From Agitococcus lubricus (lineage in GTDB: Bacteria > Pseudomonadota > Gammaproteobacteria > Pseudomonadales > Moraxellaceae), in NCBI RefSeq assembly GCF_003051055.1, contig NZ_QAON01000002.1, forward strand, positions 124,001 through 188,000: a stretch of 64,000 nucleotides of DNA. The letters are read 5' to 3'. Position 1 is the stretch's first letter. Every line of letters begins with the position of its first letter. The notes beneath the pieces are model-generated. The model made no database searches. It was not told the DNA's origin and worked only from the letters and a program-made list of their open reading frames with translations. The position numbers and the translations under genes were made by a program. Shown one piece after another: positions 54,833-63,928 of this stretch.

Positions 54833-54874
54833 ACACACCTCCTTGTTATTCAGAACACCCGCATGAGAATAGCC

Positions 54875-55498
54875 TCAAATGACAATATGGATTTCTGCGG
54901 GTGGCGGCGGCAATGTCATGCTTGTTTCACTGTGTTGATTCGCACTGACAGTTGCCGATAACCAACGAAAAAAGCCTGCAAAACTGGTGCTATCCATGGT
55001 ATCTAAGCTAACCACTGTCTCTGTAAGGCGCTTTAGTGCACTGGCATCGGCTTTAGTCCCTGCTGCACAGGCCACAATTTGACCAAACCTACGTGCTTTA
55101 ATGTCAGTAATGGCTTCACTAAATGCCAAGGTATCCGATGGTTTGCCATCGGTCATGATAAATAATAAGGGCGGCCAATCGTGTTGGTCGTCAATGTTTA
55201 GGTCTCTATCGACCCGTTGACACACGGTTGCCAAGCCTTCTCCCAAAAAAGTCGCACCTGATTCGGGGCAAACAATCATCGGTAAATTAAGCTGAGCAAG
55301 AGGGGTTAAGGGCACGACTTCTTTAATTTGCGAGTCAAAGGTGATAATGGCCATGTGTACCGCCGCTGAGGCCTGCGTGTTTTGGCGTAACGAAGCGAGC
55401 ATGGCTTTGAGGCCACTATTGACCGATGCAATCGGCTCACCACGCATAGAACCAGACGTATCTAATAATAAATATACCGCTAAACGACGGGTCATCAT
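54875..55498 (-). CDS. TerY-like VWA protein
   Basis: About 207 aa. MIDAS YLLLDTSGSMRGEP, ESGATFLGEGL and FIMTDGKPSD are complete. This is TerY length, without the zinc ribbons of its neighbour. It probably forms complexes with TerD proteins. TTG and ATG options cluster at 55504-55495. A hairpin (55532-55573) separates it from the upstream TerD gene, which may lower its transcription. Confidence 0.85.
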   Translation of the reverse strand: MMTRRLAVYLLLDTSGSMRGEPIASVNSGLKAMLASLRQNTQASAAVHMAIITFDSQIKEVVPLTPLAQLNLPMIVCPESGATFLGEGLATVCQRVDRDLNIDDQHDWPPLLFIMTDGKPSDTLAFSEAITDIKARRFGQIVACAAGTKADASALKRLTETVVSLDTMDSTSFAGFFRWLSATVSANQHSETSMTLPPPPAEIHIVI

Positions 55499-55531
55499 GA
55501 GCAAATACTCTCACAAGCGCCTGAAGTAAAT

Positions 55532-55573
55532 AACTCGAGTGACTGTCTAAACGGAGACAGCCACGCCTGAGTT
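55532..55573 (-). terminator. large hairpin inside the ter cluster
   Basis: Nested arms AACTC..GTG.CTGTCT and AGACAG.CAC..GAGTT (approximate) around a 6-nt loop follow the TerD stop at 55575. This would be an internal attenuator or an mRNA stability element. Confidence 0.45.
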
Positions 55574-55574
55574 A

Positions 55575-56210
55575 TCATAAATACTGTTTTAAGATTTCAA
55601 CAAAACTATCGCTGGCATTGGGTGTCCCTAAGGCACGGAACTGCCAACCGTCTGCCTCTCTCACCACTTCGGCAAAGGTCATCGAACACATATGGTCGTA
55701 GTGTGATTCTGCGCTAATATTAAATCGACACAGCTCTTTGCCTTTACTATCGACCGCACGAATAAAGGCATTGGCGACTTGACCAAAATGCTGGTTGCGT
55801 TGTTGACCTTGGTAAATAGACACCACAAAGAGGATGCGCTGATATTGTGTCCCTAACTGGTTGAGCTTAACAACAATTTGTTCATCGTCGCCATCACCTG
55901 CACCTGTTCGATTATCGCCCGTCAACCAAATATGACCACTCGGATGTTGTTTGCTATTAAAAAACACCACATCCCCGCCAATCAGGTCTTGTTTTGCGCC
56001 TAGGCTCGCGACTTTACCATTTTTATCTAATAAAAAAGCCACTGCATCCAAGTCGAATTCGGCAGGTTTTGCCGCAAACAGAGAGCCAAAAAAACCTTTT
56101 TTTTGTGCGCTTTGGGCAATATCCCAGCCCAAACCAATGGTGACTTGGGTTAAATCGTTTTCGCTTTTACGTAAAGAAAGACCTTCACCTTTTTTAAGAC
56201 TCACTGCCAT
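55575..56210 (-). CDS. TerD family protein
   Basis: 211 aa. KKGEGLSLRK; VTIGLGWDIA; FDLDAVAFLLDKNGKV; the Ca2+-binding loop [20 protein letters not shown]; and HFGQVANAFIRAVD form a complete TerD domain. A short KKGFFGSLFAAKPAE insertion near residue 36 replaces the usual DG loop. TerD proteins bind Ca2+ and interact with TerB/TerC and VWA proteins in tellurite and phage or stress responses. Confidence 0.88.
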   Translation of the reverse strand: MAVSLKKGEGLSLRKSENDLTQVTIGLGWDIAQSAQKKGFFGSLFAAKPAEFDLDAVAFLLDKNGKVASLGAKQDLIGGDVVFFNSKQHPSGHIWLTGDNRTGAGDGDDEQIVVKLNQLGTQYQRILFVVSIYQGQQRNQHFGQVANAFIRAVDSKGKELCRFNISAESHYDHMCSMTFAEVVREADGWQFRALGTPNASDSFVEILKQYL

Positions 56211-56244
56211 GTTATTTTCCTTATTGTTAGGGGCAATATGCCCC

Positions 56245-57297
56245 TCATTGATGTTGGGTGATTGTAGGCGCTGTTAATACTAAAGCCTGACTCACCTCGC
56301 CCACCGTCATGCCGACTTGTGGGACTGGCCACTGTAACTGAGCATAACCACAGACTAGGCCTTTTAACAAGAGATAGGGTAAATTTACACCCGCAAGGCA
56401 GGCCATAGCCATACCCCCAGACGGTCTTGCATTAATTTCTAATAATTTAATGCCGTGTGCACCTTGACGATATTGAACATTAAATTGGCCATTGAGTTGT
56501 AAATGCTGCGTTAAACGCGCTGTCATGGCGGCAATGAGGGGATTATTATCAATCACTTGATGCGGAATTTGTCCTTTTTGCATCGGTTTACGGCGTTGTA
56601 TCGCTGACCATAATTGGCCATGTTCCGCTAAACAGTCGACACTCCATTCATCGCCATTCAAGTATTCCATCACTAATAAAGTCTTAAATTCACTGTGCTG
56701 TTGAATGGCGTGTGTTAATTCGGCAAATGACACAATGTATTCATCACCTGCCAAAATATGTTGCAAACAATCACGTTGTTCATCAATGACGCGAAAACCC
56801 AAACCAAAAATCGATTGTGATGGCTTCACACACAGCGTATCAAACTGTTGACGTAAATGTTGATAGGCGGCCTGAAATTGTGCACCATTATTGACACTGA
56901 TGGTCGTCGGGAGTACAGCAATGTCAGGGGGTAATTGTTGCGCAAATGCCGCTTTATCGTCTAATAATGTTAGCGTCTCACTGCTTGCCACAACTAACAA
57001 ACGTGTGCCTTGTGCTAAAAACTCGGCTTGATAGTCTGCCAAACAAATAGCTTCTTTACCCACCACAAAAATATCAATCTGATGCTGCTGGCAAAACGCT
57101 AAACACCATGAAACGTAGGCTTGCCCCACTAAACCTGCTGGCTCTAGATAGGCTTCATCGGCCACCAATAATGCGCGAGCATGGTGTTGGGTATGACTGG
57201 CAATCAGATAAAACTCCCCGTCTGTATCGGCCTGTTTAATCAGTTGAATCATCGCGTGGACAAAAGAAAACGATTTGTTATACCAAACTCTGGTCAT
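56245..57297 (-). CDS. ATP-grasp protein of the ter cluster
   Basis: 350 aa. The ATP-grasp core has CVKPSQSIFGLGF, LLVMEYLNGDEWSVDCLAEHGQLW and the metal-binding FNVQYRQGAHGIKLLEINARPSGGM (ExNxR). It ligates an acid to an amine or thiol using ATP. The substrate is unknown. In ter loci it accompanies the PRTase/HAD/CitE-like biosynthetic genes. It sits between two TerD genes. Confidence 0.82.
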   Translation of the reverse strand: MTRVWYNKSFSFVHAMIQLIKQADTDGEFYLIASHTQHHARALLVADEAYLEPAGLVGQAYVSWCLAFCQQHQIDIFVVGKEAICLADYQAEFLAQGTRLLVVASSETLTLLDDKAAFAQQLPPDIAVLPTTISVNNGAQFQAAYQHLRQQFDTLCVKPSQSIFGLGFRVIDEQRDCLQHILAGDEYIVSFAELTHAIQQHSEFKTLLVMEYLNGDEWSVDCLAEHGQLWSAIQRRKPMQKGQIPHQVIDNNPLIAAMTARLTQHLQLNGQFNVQYRQGAHGIKLLEINARPSGGMAMACLAGVNLPYLLLKGLVCGYAQLQWPVPQVGMTVGEVSQALVLTAPTITQHQ

Positions 57298-57345
57298 AGC
57301 AAGTGCCTAGCTGGGTGTGATGTCTGTTTTATAGAAGGCAAACCC

Positions 57346-57405
57346 TCCATAATTGGAGGGTTAATGAGGATGCGAGAGCATAGGCACTCACCTTAAGTCA
57401 GTGCC
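57346..57405 (-). terminator. two hairpins after a TerD gene
   Basis: AACCCTCC/GGAGGGTT (57346-57363) and TAGGCACT/AGTGCCTA (about 57379-57405) lie between the TerD stop at 57414 and the ATP-grasp gene. No T-run, so partial termination or processing. Confidence 0.35.
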
Positions 57406-57413
57406 TAAGTAGC

Positions 57414-57995
57414 TTATAAGTAACTACGAATTTGGGGCATTAACTGTTCAAAGGTACGGCCTTGACCATTTTCGCCAATGGCATGCATTTTCCATTCGCC
57501 GTTATGTTTATACAATTTAGCCATGATTTGCGCTGAATGGTCGCCTTGACAAGACAAGTTATAACGGGCGATTTCTTGGTTATTGCCACCGTTGATTAAA
57601 CGACAAAAGGCATTTTCGACTTGCGAGAAACTTTGACCCGTAAAGCTATTGACTGTAAACACGAGGCTTTTGACATTCGCAGGAATACGACTTAAATCGA
57701 CGGCGATTTGCTCGTCATCTCCTTCACCTGCGCCTGTACGGTTGTCACCACTGTGTTTGATGCTGCCATCTTTACTTTGTAATTGTCTAAACCAGACGAT
57801 ATCCACCATCTGACCCGCGTCATCAAACAGTAAACAAGAAGAATCTAAATCAATTTCTACCGAGCCGCCACCAAAACCTAAAAAACCTTTCTTTTTAGCA
57901 ACGTCCCAACCTAAGCCCATTACCACGCGGGTCAAGCCAGTTCCAGCTTCTTTTTCTAAAGAAATTTTTTGACCCTTTTGTAAATTTACTGCCAT
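57414..57995 (-). CDS. TerD family protein
   Basis: About 193 aa. [69 protein letters not shown]. TerD domain complete, with a glycine-rich loop (FGGGS) in place of the usual DG. The ATG at 57995 follows AGGGTAAAA; the longer frame from 58052 is repeat DNA. Cytoplasmic Ca2+-binding stress protein. Confidence 0.87.
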   Translation of the reverse strand: MAVNLQKGQKISLEKEAGTGLTRVVMGLGWDVAKKKGFLGFGGGSVEIDLDSSCLLFDDAGQMVDIVWFRQLQSKDGSIKHSGDNRTGAGEGDDEQIAVDLSRIPANVKSLVFTVNSFTGQSFSQVENAFCRLINGGNNQEIARYNLSCQGDHSAQIMAKLYKHNGEWKMHAIGENGQGRTFEQLMPQIRSYL

Positions 57996-58059
57996 TTTTA
58001 CCCTACTCCACGTTAAAAAATTAAGGCTGTTTGAACAACAAAAACAAATCACTATTATC

Positions 58060-58108
58060 CTTCGACTTCGCTCTGGGAACAGATTGCGTTAGTTGAGCGA
58101 AGTCGAAA
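58060..58108. repeat. CTTCGACT-CGCTC repeat (family C)
   Basis: CCTTCGACTTCGCTCTGGG faces TTGAGCGAAGTCGAAA in the gap between the AIM24 and TerD genes. Confidence 0.5.
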
Positions 58109-58123
58109 CTAAACTTATCAAGA

Positions 58124-58840
58124 CTAACCATTACCTGCGGTTGAACTGCGCATCCATGCAATAAAATTCTCTTTATTACGTGAGCAAATCACAACTTTCC
58201 CCTTGCCCGAAAAACGTAATACCACGCCTTCGCCACTGGTGACGCTGTTTACCAAACGACTCATTAAGCCACCGCCTTGGCTGGTACTTAAAGAGACTTT
58301 GTGTTGCAAACGACTATCCCATGCCACGACATGCGCATTATCGATGATGACATCTTTGTTAGGCTCTACATCTAAGGTAAACAAAGACCCCATGCCAGAG
58401 ACAACGAGTTTGCCAAAACCAGAAGCCTCGGAATAAAAAAAGCCGCCAGCCTGACCAAACATACTCATTAACGCCCCTTGCATACTGAGCTGTTCCATAC
58501 GCGAGACTAAACTGACGCCTGTTTCTGCGGCAACAAATGCACCATCACTTAAGCAATAACTGCTTGTTCCCACATCTAAAATTTGCATCCCCCCTGTAAG
58601 TACAGGCGATAACAAACAATCACCCGCCCCCCTCACCGCTTCAATGTGTTGTTGAAACAAGGATTCGCCATTGGCAAAACTACGCATTAATGCTTGACCA
58701 ATTCCGCCCATTTTTCCTTTCAAATCAAGGGTATCTTCCATCATGACCATCGAATTGGATTCACAATAGATTTTTTCACCTGTTTGCAAACTGACATGCA
58801 AAAACGGGTCAACTTCACCTGTGACTGTAAACTGTGCCAT
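58124..58840 (-). CDS. AIM24 / TIGR00266 family protein
   Basis: 238 aa. LQTGEKIYCESNSMVMMEDTLDLKGKMGG; GESLFQQHIEAVRGAGDCLLSPVLTGGMQILDV; FYSEASGFGKLVVSGMGSLFTLDV. This is the beta-rich AIM24/TIGR00266 fold, often found in bacterial ter and stress clusters. Molecular role not defined. It lies between TerD-type genes in one minus-strand series. Confidence 0.85.
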   Translation of the reverse strand: MAQFTVTGEVDPFLHVSLQTGEKIYCESNSMVMMEDTLDLKGKMGGIGQALMRSFANGESLFQQHIEAVRGAGDCLLSPVLTGGMQILDVGTSSYCLSDGAFVAAETGVSLVSRMEQLSMQGALMSMFGQAGGFFYSEASGFGKLVVSGMGSLFTLDVEPNKDVIIDNAHVVAWDSRLQHKVSLSTSQGGGLMSRLVNSVTSGEGVVLRFSGKGKVVICSRNKENFIAWMRSSTAGNG

Positions 58841-58874
58841 TTATTCTCTCTTAAAATCTATGTTTACTTATTCC

Positions 58875-58950
58875 CTTCGACTCCGCTCAGGGAACGCTTT
58901 ATGACTCGGCTCAGGGCGCATTTTGCGCTGACTGAGCGGAGTCGAAGTCT
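58875..58950. repeat. CTTCGACT-CGCTCAG repeat (family C)
   Basis: CCTTCGACTCCGCTCAGGG at the left faces CTGACTGAGCGGAGTCGAAG at the right, between TerA-like and AIM24 genes. It reaches the TerA-like stop region. Confidence 0.55.
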
Positions 58951-60124
58951 ATTTACTGCCTTCTCGCCAGTTAAAACCAAAGCCAAACCACTTATCCATA
59001 TCAGGATGGCCATGAAAATATTCCACTAATTTGGTAATGGCTAATTGCCCGTTTTTATTTTCAATCATGGCAATCGCGCACATCCCTTTGCTATCACTGG
59101 TATCGAGGCGAACTTCAACAGGCGGCTGGTTTTCGGCTTGAATCGTGACGACTCCATCTGTGGCAGCCCAATTCGGTACACCTTCATAAATAAAGGCAAA
59201 AATAAGAATCCGCTTAAAAACGTCAAAATATTCGCCGTTAATACAGAGATTTTCTCCTTCACTAACAGCGCCTGTACGGTCATCACCTGCTAAGTAAATA
59301 AAAGGCGGTTGCTGCAAACTACCAAAATGATTGCCCAAGGCTTGTACCACGCCTTTGGCACCGTGCGTCGTTTCAAACATACAGCCCAAGTCTAAGTCGA
59401 TATTTTGCTGACCCGTATTCCAAAACCCTGTTTTAGCGACTTTACGCTGCCAGTTTAAGTTGACCTTAATATGCCCAAAACCTTTAGCATCTAGTTTAGT
59501 CAGGGAAATTTTGTCACCTGACTTTTCGAGTACCACTTTTTTTAGGGAAACTTTGACAGGCGTGGCGGGCGGCATGGGTGGCGCAGTCACTGGGACTGGC
59601 GCGGCAACAGCCCCGCCAAAATGGGTCACTAAGGCGTCTAAGCCGCCATTAAACCCCTGACCAATGGCACAAAAACGCCATTCGCCTTGCTTACGATACA
59701 ATTCACCAAGCATTAAGGCTTTTTCTTCGGCAAAGTCACGGCCTGCAAACGCAAATCGGGCTTTTTCTTCGCCCTGCGCTAACAGGCGTAAATAACTACC
59801 CTCGCGTAATTGATTCATTGTGCCTGTACCATCAATAGCAGCCGTAATCACTAAACGGTCAATGGTAGATGGCAATAAACCTAAGTTGATGGCAAAGGTC
59901 GTGCCGTCTTTACCTGTAGAGGGAATCATCTTTACGCCACCACAGGGCGTTTTGGGCTGATTAAAAAAAGTCATATAGCGCTCATCACTGAGCTTTTGTG
60001 TTGCGTCTAGCCCAAAACAACTGATATCAACAACTAAGGCGCCTACGGTTGTCACCGCCAATTCAAAGGTTTGGCTATTCAGTAAAGACGCAATTGGCAA
60101 ACGCTGACCACGGCTAATTTCCAT
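58949..60124 (-). CDS. terA: TerA-like protein, two TerD-type domains
   Basis: 391 aa. The N-terminal half (ISRGQRLPIASLL; VDISCFGLDATQKLSDERYMTFFNQPKTPCGGV) and a C-terminal TerD domain (VNLNWQRK...IDLDLGCMFE; AGDDRTGAVSEGENLCI) are joined by a Pro-rich linker APVPVTAPPMPPATP. The C-terminal Ca2+ loop is altered (SEGEN instead of GDGDDE). The architecture matches TerA. Spaced 3 bp from the VWA fusion. Confidence 0.82.
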   Translation of the reverse strand: MEISRGQRLPIASLLNSQTFELAVTTVGALVVDISCFGLDATQKLSDERYMTFFNQPKTPCGGVKMIPSTGKDGTTFAINLGLLPSTIDRLVITAAIDGTGTMNQLREGSYLRLLAQGEEKARFAFAGRDFAEEKALMLGELYRKQGEWRFCAIGQGFNGGLDALVTHFGGAVAAPVPVTAPPMPPATPVKVSLKKVVLEKSGDKISLTKLDAKGFGHIKVNLNWQRKVAKTGFWNTGQQNIDLDLGCMFETTHGAKGVVQALGNHFGSLQQPPFIYLAGDDRTGAVSEGENLCINGEYFDVFKRILIFAFIYEGVPNWAATDGVVTIQAENQPPVEVRLDTSDSKGMCAIAMIENKNGQLAITKLVEYFHGHPDMDKWFGFGFNWREGSK

Positions 60125-60127
60125 GCC

Positions 60128-61408
60128 CTATCCTCTGTGTAGTAGATTTTTTTGTTGTGCTTGGGCTAACCACTTGGGGTATTCATTCATCAAGCGGGCA
60201 AATAATTGTTCGTCGCTCAGCTCTTGCGGGCTTTTGACGCTAAAAAAGTCCGCATTATCGACGTAACGACCTGTTAGGTCGTCTAATTTTTCTAAAAACT
60301 CAAACGCGCCCGAACGACCAATGCCCATAAACTGCCAAAAAATAGGTTGATAGGAGGCATACAGCATTTGTTTTTCGGCCGCTTTACGATTGCCCGTTGC
60401 CCCGTCGGTAACAAACATCACATATATAGGCAATTCGGCAGGCGATTTTATGGGATATTGACGCTCGCTATCATCCTCTAAATAATGCCGACGAATCAAC
60501 TTCATCGCAGGCGCATAATCTGTACCAAATTCCAGACGGTATTGTTGAGTTAAGTGACGAATATAGTGCTGGTAATTACGCAGGTCGATGGTTGGCGCAT
60601 GATGTGACTTTTCGCCAAACAAAAAGACATCCACTTCACCATCATCATCAAACCGACAGGCTAAAGCCAAAATACGTTCTACAAAGGCTTGAATTTTGCC
60701 TTGGTTGTATAGTTCACTCATCGAGGCAGAGATATCTAAACACAAACAGACTTTGGCACGATGTTCGGACAAACCTGACTTTTCGAGGGAAATCTGTGCT
60801 TTTTTGACTAAATTAACTAATTGTGGGGCTTCTTGCTCAATACGTTTTTCGAGTTGTACCCGTTTCGTTAAATGGGGTTTAGTGGGTGCTGGTGTGTCAG
60901 CTACCTGACCACCAAAATGGGTGACTAATGCCGCCAACCCGCCATTAAAGCCTTGTCCAATCGCCGCTACACGCCATATACCGTCTTTACGATACAGTTC
61001 TGCCACCATCAACGCACGTTCAGCGGCAAAATCTTGCCCTGAAAAACTAAAACGACAACCTTGTCCTGTCGTGATTGCGAAATGGCTCATCTGTAGTTGC
61101 GACATCGTGCCTTGACCGTCGATAGCGGCGGTAAAGACCAGCTTGTCTATAGCATTAGGTAATTTACTTAAATCTATGCGGAAATGGGTCTGTTGTGCTT
61201 GCGCACTCACTAAGGTGACACCGCCACAGGGCGATTGTGGCTGATTAAAAAACGTCATATAACGCTCATCACTGAGCTTGCCCTGACTGTCCAAACCAAA
61301 GCAACTGATGTCTATGGTGAGTGCACTCTGCAACTGTAAATAAACATCCAGTTGTTGGGTGGGACACATATCACTGATTTTTAATTTTTGGCCACGAATC
61401 ATATCCAT
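60128..61408 (-). CDS. TerF-like protein: TerD-type N-terminus plus VWA
   Basis: 426 aa. The first 170 residues closely match the N-terminus of the next gene product (VDISCFGLDSQGKLSDERYMTFFNQPQSPCGGV). After a linker, VCLCLDISASMSELY (MIDAS), GTDYAPAMKLI and MFVTDGATGN form a TerF-type VWA. It probably forms a MIDAS-dependent complex with TerD proteins. AGGATG precedes the ATG. The N-terminal duplication of the TerA-like neighbour indicates tandem origin. Confidence 0.84.
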   Translation of the reverse strand: MDMIRGQKLKISDMCPTQQLDVYLQLQSALTIDISCFGLDSQGKLSDERYMTFFNQPQSPCGGVTLVSAQAQQTHFRIDLSKLPNAIDKLVFTAAIDGQGTMSQLQMSHFAITTGQGCRFSFSGQDFAAERALMVAELYRKDGIWRVAAIGQGFNGGLAALVTHFGGQVADTPAPTKPHLTKRVQLEKRIEQEAPQLVNLVKKAQISLEKSGLSEHRAKVCLCLDISASMSELYNQGKIQAFVERILALACRFDDDGEVDVFLFGEKSHHAPTIDLRNYQHYIRHLTQQYRLEFGTDYAPAMKLIRRHYLEDDSERQYPIKSPAELPIYVMFVTDGATGNRKAAEKQMLYASYQPIFWQFMGIGRSGAFEFLEKLDDLTGRYVDNADFFSVKSPQELSDEQLFARLMNEYPKWLAQAQQKNLLHRG

Positions 61409-61426
61409 GATGTCATCCTAAAACAA

Positions 61427-61450
61427 AAGGCGAGACTAGCTCGCCTTTTT
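61427..61450 (-). terminator. intrinsic terminator after a terD gene
   Basis: AAGGCGAG/CTCGCCTT, 8-bp stem with a 5-nt loop and A/T tracts on both sides, between the TerD stop (61461) and the TerF-like start (61408). Likely partial termination. Confidence 0.6.
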
Positions 61451-61460
61451 TAGCGGCTAA

Positions 61461-62036
61461 TTAGACATTGACACCATAACTGGCCGCTAATGGGCCTAAT
61501 CCGCCTTTGAAGCCTTGACCAACGGCCTTAAACTTCCATTCGCCATTGTGACGATAGACTTCACCAAAAATCATCGCGGCTTCGGTCGAACCGTCTTCAG
61601 ACAAGTCATAACGCGCAACTTCTTGCTGACCCGCATCGTTTAATACCCGCACATACGCACGAGAAACCTGACCAAAGTTTTGACGACGACCTTCTGCATC
61701 ATAAATCACGACACAGACAGCCACTTTTTCAGCGTCGGCTGGCATTTTGCTCAAGTCAATGACAATGGTTTCGTCATCGCCATCGCCTGCACCTGTGCGG
61801 TTATCACCACCATGTGCGACCGACCCTTCGGCATTTTGTTTGTTATTAAAGAAAATAAAATCATTATCGTTACGGACTTTACCACTGGCATTTAACACAA
61901 ATGCGACTGCATCTAAGTCAAAGGCGGCGCCATCAGTTGCGCGCACATCCCAGCCTAAACCAACAATCATTTTGGTCATGGTTGGGGCTTCTTTGCTCAA
62001 ATTAACATTGCCACCTTTTTGTAAACTAATCGCCAT
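61461..62036 (-). CDS. terD: TerD family protein
   Basis: 191 aa, canonical length. [103 protein letters not shown]. All Ca2+ ligands of the TerD fold are present. It is paralogous to the next gene, 33 bp away. Confidence 0.93.
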   Translation of the reverse strand: MAISLQKGGNVNLSKEAPTMTKMIVGLGWDVRATDGAAFDLDAVAFVLNASGKVRNDNDFIFFNNKQNAEGSVAHGGDNRTGAGDGDDETIVIDLSKMPADAEKVAVCVVIYDAEGRRQNFGQVSRAYVRVLNDAGQQEVARYDLSEDGSTEAAMIFGEVYRHNGEWKFKAVGQGFKGGLGPLAASYGVNV

Positions 62037-62068
62037 TTTCTTGCTCCTTTGTTAAAAATTTCGCTGTC

Positions 62069-62647
62069 TTAACCCACGTTCACGCCGTGTTGTTTACATA
62101 ATGCAAATAGGCCGCCGCTATAGCCTTGACCTACTGCCTTAAATTTCCATTCCCCGTTATACCGATAAACCTCACCAAAAATCATGGCCGTTTCGGTCGA
62201 ATAATCTTCACTCAAATCAAAACGCGCAATTTCACTATTATCAACGGCATTGATAATACGCATAAAAGCGCCCATCACTTGCCCAAAACTTTGCCGACGA
62301 CTTTCTGCGTCATGAATGGTGACCGCCACCACTAAACGCATCACCTCTGGCGGTATTTTGCTCAGATTGACTTTAATCGCTTCGTCATCCCCATCACCCG
62401 CGCCAGTACGGTTGTCTCCCGTATGCTCTACCGAGCCACAACTTGAGCGCGTTTGATTATAAAAAATAAAATCCGCATCCGAACGCACTTTGCCAGTGTC
62501 TGCCACCATAAATAGGCTGGCATCTAAGTCAAAAGGTGCACCATCGGTTGACCGTGCGTCCCAACCTAAACCGATGACAATTTGGCTCAGATTAGGGGTG
62601 GTTTTACTTAAGCTAACATTTCCGCCTTTTTGTAAACTCAGTGCCAT
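62069..62647 (-). CDS. TerD family protein (TerD/TerE type)
   Basis: 192 aa. [104 protein letters not shown]. Complete TerD domain, the first of the two tandem copies after the DUF475 gene. It should have a promoter in 62648-62820, since a terminator lies upstream. Confidence 0.92.
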   Translation of the reverse strand: MALSLQKGGNVSLSKTTPNLSQIVIGLGWDARSTDGAPFDLDASLFMVADTGKVRSDADFIFYNQTRSSCGSVEHTGDNRTGAGDGDDEAIKVNLSKIPPEVMRLVVAVTIHDAESRRQSFGQVMGAFMRIINAVDNSEIARFDLSEDYSTETAMIFGEVYRYNGEWKFKAVGQGYSGGLFALCKQHGVNVG

Positions 62648-62823
62648 AATGACAACTCCTTGTATGTATATTTCGGTGACTTTGGGGCTTAGTGCTTAAT
62701 CTTGTGCTTTATATGTGGCTTTTATCATAGCTTACAAATATGACTTTATAGCAGAATTGTAAAAGGAGGCTAAATTCTTATTTTTTGGACTGTTTGTATT
62801 GAGCTGTAGCCCTTTTGTACACA

Positions 62824-62853
62824 TAAAAAAAGAGCGCCGAAGCGCTCTTTTTA
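62824..62853 (-). terminator. intrinsic terminator of the TerC-like gene
   Basis: AGAGCGC/GCGCTCT around CCGA-type loop, with an A-run on one side and T-run on the other (so effective on both strands), 14 bp after the stop at 62867. Confidence 0.8.
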
Positions 62854-62866
62854 TTGCAGCCCATAA

Positions 62867-63928
62867 TTAAGCGGCTTCTAGCTTACGGTGTTGTATGGAT
62901 GACCATACGGACCAACCAATAAACGCCACGCCTATTAACCCCGTGATAACTTCAGGGATATGCACGCCTGTACCACTGAGTAACATAATGGCGGCTAATG
63001 CACCAATTGCATAATGTGCACCGTGCTCCAAATAAATATAAGCTTCTAAGGTACCTTTTTCTACCAAATAAATGGTCATCGAACGCACAAACATTGCACC
63101 AATCGCTAAGCCCAACATAATAATGACGACATCGCTGGTAATCGCAAAAGCACCAATCACCCCATCAAAGCTAAAGGAGGCATCTAAGACTTCTAAATAT
63201 AAAAAACCACCAATACCTGCTTTGACAACATTACCCGACACATTGGCTGTGGCTTGTGCGTCGTCATCATGGCTACTGCTCTCGAGTAAATGCCCGAGTG
63301 CTTTAACACCGACATAAACAACAATGCCCCAAATACCCGCGAGCGTCACTACTAATTTCGTTTCGCCTTCAACTGCACTCACCATAAACAAGAGCGCAAT
63401 TAAACTAATAAAAACGGACATCGCAGGCACATTGGCTAAATTGGCGAGTCTATGTTCTAACCAATGAAACCAATGGGTGTCTTTTTCATCATCAAATAAA
63501 AAGTTCAAAAATACCAATAGCAAAAATAACCCACCAAAAGCTGCAATTTCTGCATGATGTGCCATCAGTTTTTCGGAATATGATTTGGGGTCATTGAGTG
63601 CTAACTGTGCGACCTCAACCATACTCATATCAGCCGTCACGCCAACAATCAGTAACGGGAAGACCAAACGCATGCCAAATACGGCAATCAAAATACCAAC
63701 CGTTAAAAAGATGGTACGCCAAAAATGGTCCCAGTTACGCAAGACAGACGCATTAACAACCGCATTATCAAAGGAGAGAGAAACTTCCATCACAGCTAAA
63801 ATTGCTGTAATCAGTAAGGCTTTGAACATGGCATTAATGCCCGCTTCGGGGCCATGTGTTAAGCCCCACCACGCAGAGAGTGCTAAGCACACAAAGGTGA
63901 CAATGAAAGATATTCGAAAGTGTTGCAA
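62867..63928 (-). CDS. TerC-like DUF475 integral membrane protein
   Basis: 353 aa with about nine hydrophobic helices. AVMEVSLSFDNAVVNASVLRNW and LEVLDASFSFDGVIGAFAITSDVVIIMLGLAIGAMFVRSMTIYLVEKGTL carry the paired FDN/FDG acidic membrane motifs of the TerC/DUF475 family, which are thought to bind or move metal ions. It is probably the membrane anchor of the ter system. First visible gene of the cluster; a strong terminator separates it from the TerD genes. Confidence 0.9.
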   Translation of the reverse strand: MQHFRISFIVTFVCLALSAWWGLTHGPEAGINAMFKALLITAILAVMEVSLSFDNAVVNASVLRNWDHFWRTIFLTVGILIAVFGMRLVFPLLIVGVTADMSMVEVAQLALNDPKSYSEKLMAHHAEIAAFGGLFLLLVFLNFLFDDEKDTHWFHWLEHRLANLANVPAMSVFISLIALLFMVSAVEGETKLVVTLAGIWGIVVYVGVKALGHLLESSSHDDDAQATANVSGNVVKAGIGGFLYLEVLDASFSFDGVIGAFAITSDVVIIMLGLAIGAMFVRSMTIYLVEKGTLEAYIYLEHGAHYAIGALAAIMLLSGTGVHIPEVITGLIGVAFIGWSVWSSIQHRKLEAA

